Below are positions 19,235 to 30,468 of a DNA stretch of 64,000 nt, piece after piece. The stretch is from Bartonella machadoae (GTDB lineage Bacteria; Pseudomonadota; Alphaproteobacteria; Rhizobiales; Rhizobiaceae). Location of the stretch: positions 289,095 to 353,094 of the forward strand of contig NZ_CP087114.1 in assembly GCF_022559585.1 (NCBI RefSeq), given 5' to 3'. A program made the position numbers and the translations under genes. The notes under the pieces were generated by a model, which was not told the DNA's origin, did not search any database, and saw only the letters and a program-made list of their open reading frames with translations. Position 1 is the stretch's first letter. Every line of letters begins with the position of its first letter.

Positions 19235-19768
19235 GTGAAAAAACGTGAAATAAGAATATTGCCAATAAGTATTTTGAGCATGTGCTTTATTTTAACAGGG
19301 TGCGGTCTATCCGCTCCTACCTATGGTACAGATAAGCCGGTTTCAGTACAGTTTTTTGAAGATGTTGCTAATCTTGCTTCGTTAACACCGAAAAATGATA
19401 ATAGCCAGCTTGTTATGAAGCCTCATCCAAAACTTGTAATTCCTGAACTCGGTTCGCGCAGATTTCTACCATTGCCACAGCAGGATAGTTCTTCTGAGAG
19501 AGCAGCAACATCGAAGCAATCCCGTGGTGAAAGTCGAGGTGGTGTTTTCTCCAAAAAAGCTTCATCAGTTGATGAACAGGCTGGTAGTGTTGGTTCAGAA
19601 AGTATTTCACGGGTAAATGCTAAACAACGGCAGGAATATTTACGCCGTCAAAGAGCACAAGTTGGAAGCCCGAAATATCGTCGTTATCTCACTGAGCCAC
19701 CTTTAAGTTATCGTCAGCCGGCAAAGATCGCACCTGCTGGTCGATCAGAGGGAAAGACGAAGCGTTAA
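19235..19768 (+). CDS. Putative lipoprotein, unknown function
   Basis: A 177-residue protein starting at GTG 19235 (the only sensible start for the signal). The N-terminus ends in CFILTGC, a lipobox with the lipidated Cys near residue 23, so membrane attachment is expected. The mature part is Ser/Gln/Arg-rich without recognised domains; its C-terminus is basic (RQEYLRRQRAQVGSPKYRR, then a KTKR end). A conserved lipoprotein downstream of ileS is familiar in Rhizobiales, but I assign no function. Confidence 0.75.
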   Translation: MKKREIRILPISILSMCFILTGCGLSAPTYGTDKPVSVQFFEDVANLASLTPKNDNSQLVMKPHPKLVIPELGSRRFLPLPQQDSSSERAATSKQSRGESRGGVFSKKASSVDEQAGSVGSESISRVNAKQRQEYLRRQRAQVGSPKYRRYLTEPPLSYRQPAKIAPAGRSEGKTKR

Positions 19769-19880
19769 AAAAGTAAGATAAAGAGCTGCTCAAAAGACAG
19801 GTTTTGATGAAAATAACAGCTATGACCAGAGAGTTTTAGCATTTTTAGAGATAACTTGGTGTTAAGATGATGGGTTATTT

Positions 19881-20327
19881 TTAACACCGCTTTTGTGCGA
19901 AGAAGTCTTTAAGGAGTTGGGCAGCTTCTTTTTCTTTGAAACCAGAATAGATTTCAGGTTTATGGTGACAGGTTGGTTGCTGATAAAAGCGTGGACCGTG
20001 TTCAATCGCGCCTCCTTTTGGATCGTTTGTTGCGTAATAGAGACGCCGTATCCGTGCAAATGAAATGGCTGCGGCACACATAGCACAAGGTTCGAGTGTT
20101 ACATATAAGTCGCAATCAGGAAGTCTTTCGCTTTGGAGTCTTTCACAAGCCATACGGATTACGCGCATTTCTGCGTGTCCTGTAGGGTCATAGGGAGCTT
20201 TTATGGAGTTACCAGCGCGTGCAATGATTGTTTTTCCGCGTGTGATAATGGCGCCTACAGGGACTTCGCCTTTTTTTTTCGCCTCTTGCGCTTCTAAGAG
20301 AGCTATTTCCATCGGTGTTAAGGTCAT
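19881..20327 (-). CDS. tadA: tRNA-specific adenosine deaminase TadA
   Basis: Zinc-dependent deaminase that converts A34 of tRNA-Arg(ACG) to inosine. From the ATG at 20327 the protein has 148 residues; the longer open frame (to 20471) adds 48 unrelated residues and is rejected. The active site is complete: GHAEMR (His51, Glu53) and PCAMC (Cys81 and Cys84), with N-terminal EVPVGAIITRG. It is transcribed toward the ileS-side lipoprotein gene and divergently from the pseudouridine synthase gene. Confidence 0.95.
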   Translation of the reverse strand: MTLTPMEIALLEAQEAKKKGEVPVGAIITRGKTIIARAGNSIKAPYDPTGHAEMRVIRMACERLQSERLPDCDLYVTLEPCAMCAAAISFARIRRLYYATNDPKGGAIEHGPRFYQQPTCHHKPEIYSGFKEKEAAQLLKDFFAQKRC

Positions 20328-20592
20328 CGTATTCTTTCTGCTGTAATATAGGGAATCAAGAAGATTTTTCCATAAAGAAGAGTCCTGTAAAATAAATGCG
20401 TTCTGACCCTTTGTAACGAAGGGATTTTGATTTTTAATATTTAAAAGCAACTTGAAAGTAAACAGGTGCATTATTGCTGCTAAAGGATAGAAAATGACAA
20501 ATGATTGTGTTACTTCCCCTTTTCAGAATAAGCGGTATAGTCTAGGAAGATGATTTGCTAAACGGACGAAAAGAGATTGGTATGCAGAGCAA

Positions 20593-21993
20593 ATGAATGA
20601 AAATGAAAGTGAACGGATTGCCAAAAGGTTAGCGCGTGCAGGGGTTGCTTCACGTCGTGACGCAGAAATGATGATTTCTGCGGGCCGTATTGTTGTTAAT
20701 GGTAAAGTTGTGACAACACCTGCTTTTAATGTTACGCGCTCTGATATTATTAAAGTTGATGGCAAACCTTTGTCTCCTATAGAAAGAACGCGATTATGGC
20801 TTTACCATAAGCCAGCGGGTCTTGTTACCACGCACCGTGATCCTGAAGGGAGACCAACAGTTTTTAGTCATTTGCCGAAAGGAATGCCTCGTGTTCTTTC
20901 TGTAGGGAGGCTTGATATTAATACGGAAGGGCTTTTGTTGTTAACCAATGATGGTGGTTTAGCACGTATATTAGAGCTTCCTGTAACGGGGTGGGTGCGT
21001 AAATATCGGGTTCGTGCGCATGGAAGAGTAAAACAGAGTGCACTTGATAATCTTAAAAATGGCATCGCGATTGATGGTATTTTCTATGGTTCGATTGAGG
21101 CATCGATTGAACGTGAACAAGGGACAAATCTATGGATTTCTGTAGCTTTGCGTGAAGGAAAAAATCGTGAAATAAAAAATGTTCTTGGTGCATTAGGATT
21201 ATCGGTTAATCGTTTAATTCGTATCTCTTATGGTCCATTTCAGCTTTCTGATTTGGAAGAGGGAGCCGTTCGTGAAATAAAAGGGCGGATGTTGCGTGAT
21301 CAATTGGGTGAGCGTTTAATTATGCAAGCCAATGCAGATTTTGACTCTCCTATTCTTAAGCCATTTTCAAATTCTGCGGTTGTTGCAGAAAAACAAAGTG
21401 ATAAAAATTTTGCTCTCACCAATGATAACTGGATTTTTTCGAGTGGAAGAGATGTGCAACACAGACAGCGAGGTGGTTCTGCTAAGCATAGTCAATCTCG
21501 ATTGAGTAAAAAAACGGATGAGAAATTGATCCGTAAGGATAAGAGTGAAGAAGGGAAAGCAGAGCGTATTTACCCTCGTTTGCGCCGTTCTAATGTTTGG
21601 ATGGCGCCTGGTGCACGTCCACACAGTGCGCGTAAGAGAGCTTCCTATAGTGAGGATAGCTCTCATGATTATAAAAGTAATTTGGTTGGCAAAAAATCTT
21701 TTCATAGGGGTAAGGAAAAGCCATCAGAAGTTCAGTTGTGGGATGAACGAGACAATCGGTTTGAGCAAAGACAGAGTAAAAAATCTTTTGGTAAAACGCG
21801 TTTTAGTGACAAGAAGGAGCGTTTTTTAAAGAAAAAAGAAAAGGGTATGAAGGGTAATAATGATGAGCTTTCTTTTGAGAGCAAACGAAGGGCGAAATCA
21901 TTTGAGAGTGCCATGAAAAAATCTAAGGCATATAGCAGTGATGCAAAGACAGCAAAAAAATTTGGAGGACCACGTGCGGGTCGTCGGCGGTAG
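20593..21993 (+). CDS. rluB: 23S rRNA pseudouridine synthase, RluB family, with basic tail
   Basis: Pseudouridine synthase of the RsuA/RluB family. An S4 RNA-binding domain lies at residues 9-60 ([20 protein letters not shown]). The catalytic motif [10 protein letters not shown] (Asp108) is at 105-114 and a conserved [17 protein letters not shown] follows. The synthase ends near residue 245. The remaining 220 residues are a Lys/Arg/Ser-rich, probably disordered RNA-binding extension, as in other alphaproteobacterial homologues. RluB (U2605) is the likely role, though RsuA/RluE cannot be fully excluded. The 3' end overlaps rsmD by 20 bases. Confidence 0.88.
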   Translation: MNENESERIAKRLARAGVASRRDAEMMISAGRIVVNGKVVTTPAFNVTRSDIIKVDGKPLSPIERTRLWLYHKPAGLVTTHRDPEGRPTVFSHLPKGMPRVLSVGRLDINTEGLLLLTNDGGLARILELPVTGWVRKYRVRAHGRVKQSALDNLKNGIAIDGIFYGSIEASIEREQGTNLWISVALREGKNREIKNVLGALGLSVNRLIRISYGPFQLSDLEEGAVREIKGRMLRDQLGERLIMQANADFDSPILKPFSNSAVVAEKQSDKNFALTNDNWIFSSGRDVQHRQRGGSAKHSQSRLSKKTDEKLIRKDKSEEGKAERIYPRLRRSNVWMAPGARPHSARKRASYSEDSSHDYKSNLVGKKSFHRGKEKPSEVQLWDERDNRFEQRQSKKSFGKTRFSDKKERFLKKKEKGMKGNNDELSFESKRRAKSFESAMKKSKAYSSDAKTAKKFGGPRAGRRR

Positions 21994-22531
21994 ATTTGCT
22001 GGGCGTGTTTTATTTGCTCCTGTAGGACAGTCGATTCGTCCAACCAGTGATCGTACGCGCGAAAGCCTTTTCAATATTCTTGCTAACCGAGAAGAACAAT
22101 TTTGGACCAATAAACGCATTCTTGACCTTTTTGCAGGAACTGGTGCTTTAGGCATAGAGGCTCTATCGCGTGGTGCAAAAGCCGCAGTTTTTGTTGAAAA
22201 TTCAGTTGAAGGGCGTGGGCTGCTTCAAAAGAATATTGAAGCTTTTGACTTACAGTCTATAGGGCGTATTTTGCGTCGTGATGCAACAAAATTAGGTAAT
22301 ATTGGGACAATGCTTCCATTTGATGTTATTTGTGCAGATCCTCCCTATGGTCATAGTTTAGGTGAGCGTGCTTTTGTGGAAGCTTTAAGGGGAGGGTGGG
22401 CAAAAGCTGATACGCTCTTTGTGCTTGAAGAAAAGAAAGATGCAATTATTCATTTACCTGATAGATTTTATCTCGATGATGAGCGTTTTTATGGAGAAAC
22501 AGCAATACGGTTTTATAAACTATACCCATAA
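21974..22531 (+). CDS. rsmD: 16S rRNA (guanine966-N2)-methyltransferase RsmD
   Basis: SAM-dependent methyltransferase modifying G966 of 16S rRNA. The start is taken as GTG 21974 because GGAGGA lies 5 bases upstream and the protein then begins [11 protein letters not shown], the conserved family N-terminus; an ATG at 21938 would add 12 unrelated residues. The SAM-binding [10 protein letters not shown] is at 51-60 and the catalytic DPPYG at 122-126. At 185 residues it has typical length. The start lies inside the end of the pseudouridine synthase gene, which suggests translational coupling of two rRNA-modification enzymes. Confidence 0.94.
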   Translation: MRVVGGRFAGRVLFAPVGQSIRPTSDRTRESLFNILANREEQFWTNKRILDLFAGTGALGIEALSRGAKAAVFVENSVEGRGLLQKNIEAFDLQSIGRILRRDATKLGNIGTMLPFDVICADPPYGHSLGERAFVEALRGGWAKADTLFVLEEKKDAIIHLPDRFYLDDERFYGETAIRFYKLYP

Positions 22532-23119
22532 CTTTAGATTTGAGAAAGTCCTTGTTTTTATCTGATAGGATGAGAGAGAGTATTGTATAGATCTTTTTCA
22601 GGGCATTTTTTTATGAAGGGGTTACTTCATTTATGAAGAGTCGTTTTTAAAATCAATCAAAGATAGAAAATTGTATACGTCTATTTTTATCATCAACATA
22701 TAATTTCTTATTTTTAACGTAATATACCTCAGTGTATATGGTGGTTTGAGTGCTCTTCTCATGATTATTACAATACGCTCATTTCAGGCAGGCAATACGA
22801 GCAGTATAAGCGGTATCATTGCCTTTGCAATGTTGCTGTACACTTACAAAATTTTTGCGAGTGTTATAAAATGCTCCTCTTAAAATCGATTTTTCAGTAT
22901 CTTTTTATTATGTTTTGTAAAAATATTGATGAAATACATAAAAATATTTTTAAAATAAATTGGTCATTTTTGCATCCTTGACATACGCTCTATACAATTT
23001 TTATCAGGTACAGTATTTTTTACTATGGGAATTACTTTATCCGCTAAAAATAAAAGATAAGTAACGTATAAAATCACGATTTAAAGTATTCCTTTAATAA
23101 ATCTTCTAGGGGGGGAAGT
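22532..23119. other. Intergenic region before the transketolase pair
   Basis: About 590 AT-rich bases with no tRNA, repeat or credible ORF. AGGGGGGG just before 23120 is the ribosome-binding site of the next gene. Confidence 0.5.
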
Positions 23120-23968
23120 ATGGCTTATGCGACCAACAAAGCAGATATCTGCGATGCAATTTACGCTCTGCGTTTGCGTCTTAAAACACTTGATCTCATT
23201 AGAAAAGCAAAGTCTGGACACACAGCTGGCAGTCTTTCCTGCATTGATTTCATTTATATCTTATACAGATATATTCTACGAATAAATCCAACTCGTATTC
23301 ATGATCCCAATCGCGATCGATATGTTCAAAGTAAGGGACATGCGGTTGAGGCGTTGTATATTGTTTTATCAGAAATGGGATATTTTGATCCTCAACTGCT
23401 CGAGACTTATCTAAAATTTGGTTCTCATTTTATTGGCCATGTAAGCAAAAAAGTTCTAGGTATTGAGCAAAGTACAGGTTCTCTTGGTCATGGTTTGTCT
23501 CTTGGGGCCGGTATGGCTCTTTCTGGACAGCTTAATTCTCAATCTTACCGTGTTTTTGTGCTTCTTGGTGATGGCGAAATGGCAGAAGGATCCGTTTGGG
23601 AGGCTGTACTCTTTGCGGCACACTATAAACTTAGCAATCTTATCGCGGTTATTGATAGAAATAGGCTACAAATTACTGATACGACTGATGTTTTAATGAA
23701 AACAGAGCGCTTAGCAGATAAATTTATAAGTTTTGGATGGCATGTTATGGAAATGGATGGTCACGATATAACACAATTGAAGAAATCGTTGAGATCACTT
23801 TCATCGCATAAGGAAAAACCAACAGCAATACTGATGAACACCATAAAGGGGAGTGGAATTTCCATTATGGAAAACGACATACGCTGGCACCATAAAGTTC
23901 CAACAGATGAGGAATACAATATTGCGGTTAATGAAATTCAGAGCAAAATTCAATTAATGGGAGAATGA
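23120..23968 (+). CDS. Transketolase, N-terminal subunit
   Basis: The thiamine-diphosphate-binding half of a split transketolase (282 residues). It carries the substrate/TPP histidine region KSGHTAGSLSCIDF (residues 32-45), KGHAVEAL, GSLGHGLSLGAGMA and the TPP/Mg motif GDGEMAEGSVWEA (150-162) with DRNRLQ. The ATG has a strong AGGGGGGGAAG site. The partner gene begins by a 4-base ATGA overlap, so the subunits would be co-translated. A housekeeping one-piece tkt is expected elsewhere; split forms often work in specialised sugar metabolism. Confidence 0.9.
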   Translation: MAYATNKADICDAIYALRLRLKTLDLIRKAKSGHTAGSLSCIDFIYILYRYILRINPTRIHDPNRDRYVQSKGHAVEALYIVLSEMGYFDPQLLETYLKFGSHFIGHVSKKVLGIEQSTGSLGHGLSLGAGMALSGQLNSQSYRVFVLLGDGEMAEGSVWEAVLFAAHYKLSNLIAVIDRNRLQITDTTDVLMKTERLADKFISFGWHVMEMDGHDITQLKKSLRSLSSHKEKPTAILMNTIKGSGISIMENDIRWHHKVPTDEEYNIAVNEIQSKIQLMGE

Positions 23969-24929
23969 ATGTGGATATTTCTCATCAGGAAACGCAGACT
24001 GCTGTGAAATTGTCAAATCTCGAGATCGTGAATAAAACGCTTATAAATATAGCGCGATTTGATAAAGATATTATTGTTTTAACAGCTGATTCACGCATAT
24101 CTGGAAAGATTGATCAATTCGCAAAGCTTTATCCAGAACGTATGGTAGAAGTTGGTATTGCTGAACAAAATTTGGTAGGCGTTGCTGCGGGACTTGCTTC
24201 ATTGGAAAAAAGCCATTTATTGTTTCACAAGCTTGTTTTTTGACAACGCGTGCACTTGAACAAATAAAGGTAGATGTTGCTTATTGCGAAAATCCTGTTC
24301 GATTGATTGGGATTAGTGCTGGAATTAGCTATGGACCACTTGGAGCGACACATCATGCCATTTCCGATTTTGCTTCGCTTCGCGCTATTCCTAACATACG
24401 CATTATTGCTCCTGCTGATAATAAAGAAACAGAAGCTGCGATACTCTCTACCCTAAATGACCCTATGCCTGTTTATATACGTTTAGGAAAGCGTGCAGTA
24501 GAAAATATTCATAGTGACGCTTCAAAAATCGATATTCGTAAAGTTTCTGTTATAAAAAAGGGCAAAGATACCCTCTTGCTTGCCATTGGAGAGACCGTTA
24601 AGATTTGTCTCGATGCTGCTGAAGAACTCCAAAAGTATCAAATTATACCAACAGTTGTCAGTATACCAACAATTCGACCTTTAGATGATGTCTCTGTACG
24701 AGAATTATGCAAACTTCACAGATCTGTTCTTGTCTGTGAAGAACATAGTGTAAATGGAGGACTTGGAGATGCGATTGCGAGATTACTTATGGAACAGGGC
24801 ATTACCTGTAAATTTGTATCGTTAGGAATACCGGATGAACCGATCTGTAATGGGAGCCAATTGGACGTTTTAGCCCATTATGGGATCAGTCAAGATAATA
24901 TAACGAAAACGATATTAGCAATGCAATAA
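23965..24929 (+). pseudogene. Transketolase, C-terminal subunit, disrupted by a -1 shift
   Basis: The pyrimidine-binding and C-terminal domains of the split transketolase. The first frame (23965-24243) contains KTLINIARFDKDIIVLTADS and MVEVGIAEQNLVGVAAGLAS, then runs into a short tail and stop. The homologous text continues in the -1 frame (KPFIVSQACFLTTRALEQIK and onward) to 24929, including YGPLGATHHAISD and CEEHSVNGGLGDAI. The switch falls at the A6 run 24206-24211; one extra A would restore a full-length protein of about 320 residues. It may be a true indel, a sequencing error or transcriptional slippage. Without repair the N-terminal subunit has no partner. Confidence 0.85.
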
Positions 24930-25047
24930 TAGAGAAGAATCTTGCATTACATCTCAATATACGCACTCGTTAACAAGGAATGTTAATCACTAAGAATGGA
25001 AAAAATAAGACAGTCGGGCGTAAGAAACCACACTTTTCCTGCTTTTA

Positions 25048-25077
25048 ATAAAAAACGCTCTTTTGCTAAAGAGAGTA
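25048..25077 (-). terminator. Terminator after lldD
   Basis: Read on the minus strand, CTCTTT-AGCA-AAAGAG is followed by CGTTTTTTATT, 14 bases beyond the lldD stop. Confidence 0.6.
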
Positions 25078-25090
25078 TAAGACAGCTTTC

Positions 25091-26242
25091 TCATTGTTTA
25101 AAAGCATCTATATTTACTAAGCTTTCATTGGTAATGTCTTTAATCGTTTGTGCACCGGTCAATGTCATCGCTACGCGCATTTCATTTGCAAAAAGATCAA
25201 GCAGATGCGCAACACCTTTCTCACCTGCTGTTGCAAGCGCATAAACAAAAGCACGACCAATCATAACAGCATCCGCACCTTGCGCTATCATGCGTACAAC
25301 ATCAAGGCCAGAACGAACACCAGAATCTACTAAAATCGTCAGATCATCTTTTACTGCTTCTGCAATTGTTGGCAATGCACGTACAGTTGATAAGACACCA
25401 TCAAGTTGGCGCCCTCCATGATTGGAAACAACAATACCATCAGCACCAAATTGCACGGCTTCTCGTGCATCTTCTGGATCAAGAATACCTTTCAAAATCA
25501 TTTTTCCCTTCCAAAAATCTCGAATCCATTGCAGATCACGCCAACCAAGTGATGGATCAAAATTTGCCCCAATCCAACCAACATAATCGTCTAATGCAAT
25601 CTTCTTTTTCAAGTAGGTAGAAACATTTCCAAGATCATGGGGATGCCCCATAATACCAACATTCCAAGCCCAATGAGGATGGGTAAAAGCTTGAAAAATA
25701 CGGCGCAATCCAGCATATGGTCCAGACATTCCCGAATGCGCATCACGATAACGTGCACCAGGAACCGGCATATCGACTGTAAACACCAAGGTTTGTACAC
25801 CAGCTTCCCAAGCCCGCTCTAAGACATCACGCATAAATCCACGATCTTTAAGAACATAAAGTTGAAACCAAAATGTACTTCCAACGGCCTTCTGGACTTC
25901 GGCAATGGGGCAAACTGAAACGGAGGATAGGGTAAAGGGAATACCTTTTGTAACGGCTGCACGTGCAGCTTGTACTTCACCACGGCGTGCATACATGCCC
26001 GTTAATCCAACGGGTGCAAGTATAATTGGTAAGTGAAGTGTTTGATCAAAAACCTTAGTTGAAAGATCAACGTCACCAATTTGCTTTAGAATCCTTTGAC
26101 GGAGTGCAAGTTCTTGAAGATCGGTACAGTTACGTCGTAGCGTTTCCTCAGCATAAGCACCACCATCAATATAGTGAAAAAGGAAAGGAGGAAGTCGACG
26201 TTTTGCTGCTTTGCGGTAATCAAATGTTGAAGAAATAATCAT
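25091..26242 (-). CDS. lldD: L-lactate dehydrogenase (FMN-dependent)
   Basis: FMN-dependent alpha-hydroxy-acid oxidoreductase that oxidises L-lactate to pyruvate and feeds the respiratory chain at the inner membrane. Family landmarks are [16 protein letters not shown] near the start, [35 protein letters not shown] with its catalytic-side lysine, [10 protein letters not shown] with the active-site histidine and [28 protein letters not shown] for FMN phosphate. At 383 residues it is full length. L-lactate rather than glycolate or mandelate is the likely substrate by overall similarity. It is convergent with the transketolase genes. Confidence 0.93.
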   Translation of the reverse strand: MIISSTFDYRKAAKRRLPPFLFHYIDGGAYAEETLRRNCTDLQELALRQRILKQIGDVDLSTKVFDQTLHLPIILAPVGLTGMYARRGEVQAARAAVTKGIPFTLSSVSVCPIAEVQKAVGSTFWFQLYVLKDRGFMRDVLERAWEAGVQTLVFTVDMPVPGARYRDAHSGMSGPYAGLRRIFQAFTHPHWAWNVGIMGHPHDLGNVSTYLKKKIALDDYVGWIGANFDPSLGWRDLQWIRDFWKGKMILKGILDPEDAREAVQFGADGIVVSNHGGRQLDGVLSTVRALPTIAEAVKDDLTILVDSGVRSGLDVVRMIAQGADAVMIGRAFVYALATAGEKGVAHLLDLFANEMRVAMTLTGAQTIKDITNESLVNIDAFKQ

Positions 26243-27135
26243 AATAGTGCCATTGATTTTTGAATGAAAAGTGAAAACACTCTAAAACAAATAAAGACTC
26301 ATCTACACGCCTCTTATTTAAAGGTTTTCTCAAATCATTTCATTCAGTAGAGGCAGGGTATAAAGATTGCAACTCAAAAAATACATTTATAAAAATGATA
26401 TTTCTTTTATCCAGATTTATGAAAGCTCCCTAGTATTTATCCTTGAGCAATAATTTGTGCATTTATACCTTGTGAATAGAGTTCTTTAAAATTTAGAGGT
26501 TCTCCCTTATAATTAATGCTCCTTTAAGAGATATTTTTTCAGTCATTTATTGTAATTTATAAAACATGTCCAAAAATATTCCTTATATTTTAGTTTATAA
26601 GTAATAAAGTCAATTATATTTTATTAGCACATAAAGTCAAAAAAGCCTTTGTTAAAATTGAAAACCAAGCCGTTGTATGCATCTCATAATCTTCTCATAT
26701 TAGAAGCCCTAGAATGAAGCTAGGCTTCGTTTGTATTGAAATTCATCAAAGTATTTTTCATGATTCATATGAAGAAATTTCAGAGATTTTGTATATTAAT
26801 ACATCTTGACGAAAAAATCTTTTTCTATCAAGCAATTTTCTGGTCATAATTATAGAGAAAAGAAGTAATTTAAACAAGGTCATCAAGATATTGTTTAATT
26901 GAGTAAAATTTTCATTTTTTAAAACAATATTCAATATTATTGTATTATAGAATAATAAGTTTCTTCTGGACTGGTAGTAAAAACAGTGAATATATTTATT
27001 TAAATTCCCAAAAAGAGTTGTGGTAACAACCATTGTGTATAGTTAAAGAGTGCTCCACATCTATGAGAGATCAAAATATTTCTTCAATGAGATACACTTT
27101 CTGTACAGAGTTTACCAAAGTCTATGTTTTTACAA
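26243..27135. other. Gene-free gap between lldD and dcd
   Basis: About 890 AT-rich bases. GAAGCC/GGCTTC at 26702-26727 forms an imperfect hairpin without a T-tract. A 91-codon minus-strand frame (26758-27033) is low-complexity, lacks a ribosome-binding site and is not called. Confidence 0.5.
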
Positions 27136-28224
27136 TCATTTAAAATGTTTAGATAATTTTAATCCCTGTGCTTGGTAATGTGATCCAGTATCCTGCCCAT
27201 AAAGTGCTAACGGTCGATGAAGCATATGTTCATAGACTAAGCGACCAATAATTTGACCATGTTCTAAGATAAATGGAACCTCATGGCTACGCACTTCCAA
27301 AACCGCTTTTGCTCCTTTCCCACCTACTTCCATATGCCCAAATCCTGGGTCAAAAAAACCTGCATAATGCACCCTAAATTCACCAACTAAGGGGTCAAAA
27401 GGGGTCATTTCCGCGGCATAAAGTGGAGGAACATGGACAGCTTCTCGTGAAACCAAAATATAAAATTCATCAGGATCAAGAATCAGTTCCCTTTGACCAC
27501 GATCAAAGAGTGGTTCCCAAAAATCGAGAATATCAGCAGCAGCACGTTTATCGATATCAATAACACTTGTGTGGCGCTTACCACGATAGCCCACAAGCCC
27601 ATTTTTGTCCCCTTTCAAATTAATGGAAAGTGCAATGCCACCAGCACTAATATTAGGCAAATCATCTGATATCAGCGTTTCATCTCTATGCAAAGCATGG
27701 AGTTCAATTTCATTTAAAGAGCTGTATCCTTTGCGAAATCGAAGTTGCGATAAACGTGATCCGGTACGTACCAAAATGGGAAATGTCCGAGGACTTATTT
27801 CAAGATAAAGGGGACCATGATAGCCGTCACGAATTTTATCGAACTCTTGTGCATTATCTGTAATTACACGGGTAAAAATGTCTAATCGCCCAGTAGAACT
27901 TTTAGGATTAGCAACGGCTGATAAAGTTTCTGGTAAAGCCAAGCTTTCTAAAAGAGGAACAATATAAACACAACCTGTTTCTAACACGGCTCCGTCTTGC
28001 AAAGCAAATTCGTGCAACTTTAACTGTTCCAGTTTATTGAAAACTTTTCCGTTGGCTCCTGGCATAAAGGAAGCACGGATACGGTAGGCTTTTTCCCCTA
28101 ACCGAAGATCAAGACTTGCAGGTTGTATTTGGGTTTTGTCAAATGGACACAGAGCTTTGAGAATTTCATTATCAATCAAAGTTTGTATATCATTGTCTGC
28201 CAAAATACCGCTTACACGCGTCAT
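27136..28224 (-). CDS. dcd: dCTP deaminase, long alphaproteobacterial form
   Basis: 2'-deoxycytidine 5'-triphosphate deaminase, producing dUTP for thymidylate synthesis. At 362 residues it is the double-length form made of two dUTPase-like beta domains, not the 190-residue enterobacterial one. Visible landmarks are IQPASLDLRLGEKAYRIRASF, ANPKSSTGRLDIFTRVITD (the SSxGR motif) and VHYAGFFDPGFGHMEVGGKGAKAVLEVR (second domain). The ATG at 28224 has GGAAGG 8 bases upstream. It is divergent from mutL across about 290 bases in which no clear promoter boxes were recognised. Confidence 0.92.
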   Translation of the reverse strand: MTRVSGILADNDIQTLIDNEILKALCPFDKTQIQPASLDLRLGEKAYRIRASFMPGANGKVFNKLEQLKLHEFALQDGAVLETGCVYIVPLLESLALPETLSAVANPKSSTGRLDIFTRVITDNAQEFDKIRDGYHGPLYLEISPRTFPILVRTGSRLSQLRFRKGYSSLNEIELHALHRDETLISDDLPNISAGGIALSINLKGDKNGLVGYRGKRHTSVIDIDKRAAADILDFWEPLFDRGQRELILDPDEFYILVSREAVHVPPLYAAEMTPFDPLVGEFRVHYAGFFDPGFGHMEVGGKGAKAVLEVRSHEVPFILEHGQIIGRLVYEHMLHRPLALYGQDTGSHYQAQGLKLSKHFK

Positions 28225-28516
28225 ATGTTGTGCCTTCCATTTTTACGTCATTTCTTTTTGGCTCAGATAATTGATTGGCACAAGCTATTTTAAGACGATA
28301 AAATTATTTCCCTCAGGTTTTGCCAATCAATTCGTTGCTACAATTCATACAAGAATGCTACAAGCAATAAAACAATATTTGATACAATATTTTTTGAAAG
28401 TAAATTATGTGCATAATATCTTTTACAGACTCTCATTCTTGAATGTTGTACAAATGATGCTATCATAACTCAGAGTTTCTATTATAGAATCCATGGGAAT
28501 CCTGTTAGAATTTATT

Positions 28517-30355
28517 ATGATCATACGTCATCTTAGCGAAAATATTATTAATCAAATTGCTGCCGGTGAGGTGATTGAACGGCCAGCAAATGTTGTCAAA
28601 GAACTTGTTGAAAATGCTATTGATGCGGGAGCTACGCGAATCGAAATTGTCACGGCAAATGGAGGAAAAAGTTTTATAAAGGTGAGCGATAATGGCTGTG
28701 GTATTCCAGCAGATCAGTTAACGCTAGCAGTTTCTCGCCATTGTACTTCAAAAATTACGGATGATGTGCACAATATCTGTTTTCTTGGGTTTCGAGGAGA
28801 AGCTTTACCTTCAATTGGTTCTGTTGCAAAACTGAAATTAACCTCACGAACACAAGATTCTGATAGTGCTTTTGAAATGATTGTTACAGCAGGGAAAATG
28901 ATTGGACCAAAGCCTGCTTCTGGCAATCTTGGAACGATTGTTGAAGTTCGTGACCTTTTCTTTGTGACACCCGCACGGCTAAAGTTCATGAAAACTGATC
29001 GTGCTGAAGCGAATGCCATTAGCGATATGATTAAACGAATTGCGATCGCATTTCCACAGATTCGTTTTTCTCTTTCAGGTCCAGACAGAACGTCTCTGGA
29101 ACTCCCTGCTACAGAAAATAACACGCAAGGGCAGTTACAGCGTATCACGCAGATCATGGGTAAAGAATTTGCTCAAAACAGCATTGCACTTAATGCTGAA
29201 CGCGAAACCGTGCGTTTAACAGGGTTTGCTTGTTTGCCATCCTTTAACCGCGGTAATAGCCTTCATCAATTTGCTTATGTTAATGGGCGTCCAGTACGAG
29301 ACAAATTTCTTTTTGGTGCAATTCGAGGAGCTTACGCTGATGTTATGACACGGGATCGTTATCCTGTATCGATTCTTTTTATTGATTTGCCACCCGCTGA
29401 TGTAGACGTTAACGTTCATCCAGCCAAAGCAGATGTGCGCTTCCGCGATTCAGGTTTCATTCGCGGTTTAATCGTTGGAGCAATTCGTGAAGCATTGCAT
29501 CAAATTGGTGTTCGTCCTACGACAACGCGTTCTGAAGCAATGTTAACAGCCTTTCAGACACAACAGTCCTTGAAGCCTTTTAAAAGCACTCATCAATCTT
29601 CTTCGTACAACCCACAGCATCATCATTTTGCATCTGCATCAATGGTTCATAAACCATTAGATATTACCAGCTCTTTTGGTTTAAAAGAAGAGATGTCTCC
29701 TCTTATGGAGGGCTTAGATGCGCCAAGTGGTGATGCTTCTATTTCTAGCATAGCACCATCATCAGAAGAATTATCTTATCCATTAGGAGCCGCGAGAGCC
29801 CAAATCCATAAGAACTATATTATCGCTCAAACCCAAGATAGTTTGATCATTGTCGATCAACATGCAGCGCATGAACGATTGATTTATGAAGCGCTCAAGA
29901 ATGCACTTTATTCTAAACCGCTTCCCTCACAAATACTACTTATCCCTGAAATTGTAGAACTCTCTGAAGAAGATGCAACATGCCTTTTAACGCACAAAGA
30001 GACTTTGCAGAAGTTTGGTTTGGGAATAGAGCCATTTGGTCCTGGTGCAATCGTTGTGCGTGAAACACCTTCTATGTTAGGAGAGATCAACATACAAGCG
30101 CTCATTAAAGATCTTGCAGATGAGGCTGCTGAATATGACACGACAGACAATTTAAAAGCAAAGCTTGATTATATTGCCGCAACCATGGCTTGTCATGGTT
30201 CAATACGGTCAGGGCGGATTTTACGCCCTGAAGAAATGAACGCACTGTTACGACAAATAGAAGCAACGCCTCATACAGGAACGTGTAATCACGGACGTCC
30301 TACTTACATTGAACTCAAATTGGCGGATATAGAAAGGCTTTTTGGTAGAAAATAA
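28517..30355 (+). CDS. mutL: DNA mismatch repair protein MutL
   Basis: GHKL ATPase that links mismatch recognition by MutS to strand incision. The start at 28517 ([20 protein letters not shown]) matches the family; the frame extends upstream to 28493 without support. ATPase motifs are [18 protein letters not shown] and [16 protein letters not shown]. The C-terminal domain carries the metal endonuclease motif [12 protein letters not shown] (residues 447-458, pattern DQHA-x2-E-x4-E) and later CHGSIRSGR and CNHGRP. It is therefore a nicking-type MutL, consistent with a genome lacking MutH. It has 612 residues. DUF2093 follows. Confidence 0.96.
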   Translation: MIIRHLSENIINQIAAGEVIERPANVVKELVENAIDAGATRIEIVTANGGKSFIKVSDNGCGIPADQLTLAVSRHCTSKITDDVHNICFLGFRGEALPSIGSVAKLKLTSRTQDSDSAFEMIVTAGKMIGPKPASGNLGTIVEVRDLFFVTPARLKFMKTDRAEANAISDMIKRIAIAFPQIRFSLSGPDRTSLELPATENNTQGQLQRITQIMGKEFAQNSIALNAERETVRLTGFACLPSFNRGNSLHQFAYVNGRPVRDKFLFGAIRGAYADVMTRDRYPVSILFIDLPPADVDVNVHPAKADVRFRDSGFIRGLIVGAIREALHQIGVRPTTTRSEAMLTAFQTQQSLKPFKSTHQSSSYNPQHHHFASASMVHKPLDITSSFGLKEEMSPLMEGLDAPSGDASISSIAPSSEELSYPLGAARAQIHKNYIIAQTQDSLIIVDQHAAHERLIYEALKNALYSKPLPSQILLIPEIVELSEEDATCLLTHKETLQKFGLGIEPFGPGAIVVRETPSMLGEINIQALIKDLADEAAEYDTTDNLKAKLDYIAATMACHGSIRSGRILRPEEMNALLRQIEATPHTGTCNHGRPTYIELKLADIERLFGRK

Positions 30356-30468
30356 GTTTTCATTCACTCCTTTAGAAAGAGATTTTTTAAATCATTCTCG
30401 ACTTTATAAGGCATTTTATGGCACTGTATTTGTATAACTTCTCATAAAATAGGAAGGAATTATAGAGA

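Noticed and set aside
20328..20471. 48-residue N-terminal extension of TadA
   Set aside because: The extra residues are not family-like, and the ATG at 20327 gives a normal-length enzyme.
26702..26727. Hairpin GAAGCC/GGCTTC as a terminator
   Set aside because: It has a bulge, a 7-base loop and no T-tract on either strand, and does not follow a gene.
26758..27033. 91-codon minus-strand ORF between lldD and dcd
   Set aside because: Low-complexity AT-rich frame (Asn/Ile/Leu/Phe), no ribosome-binding site, no recognisable motif.
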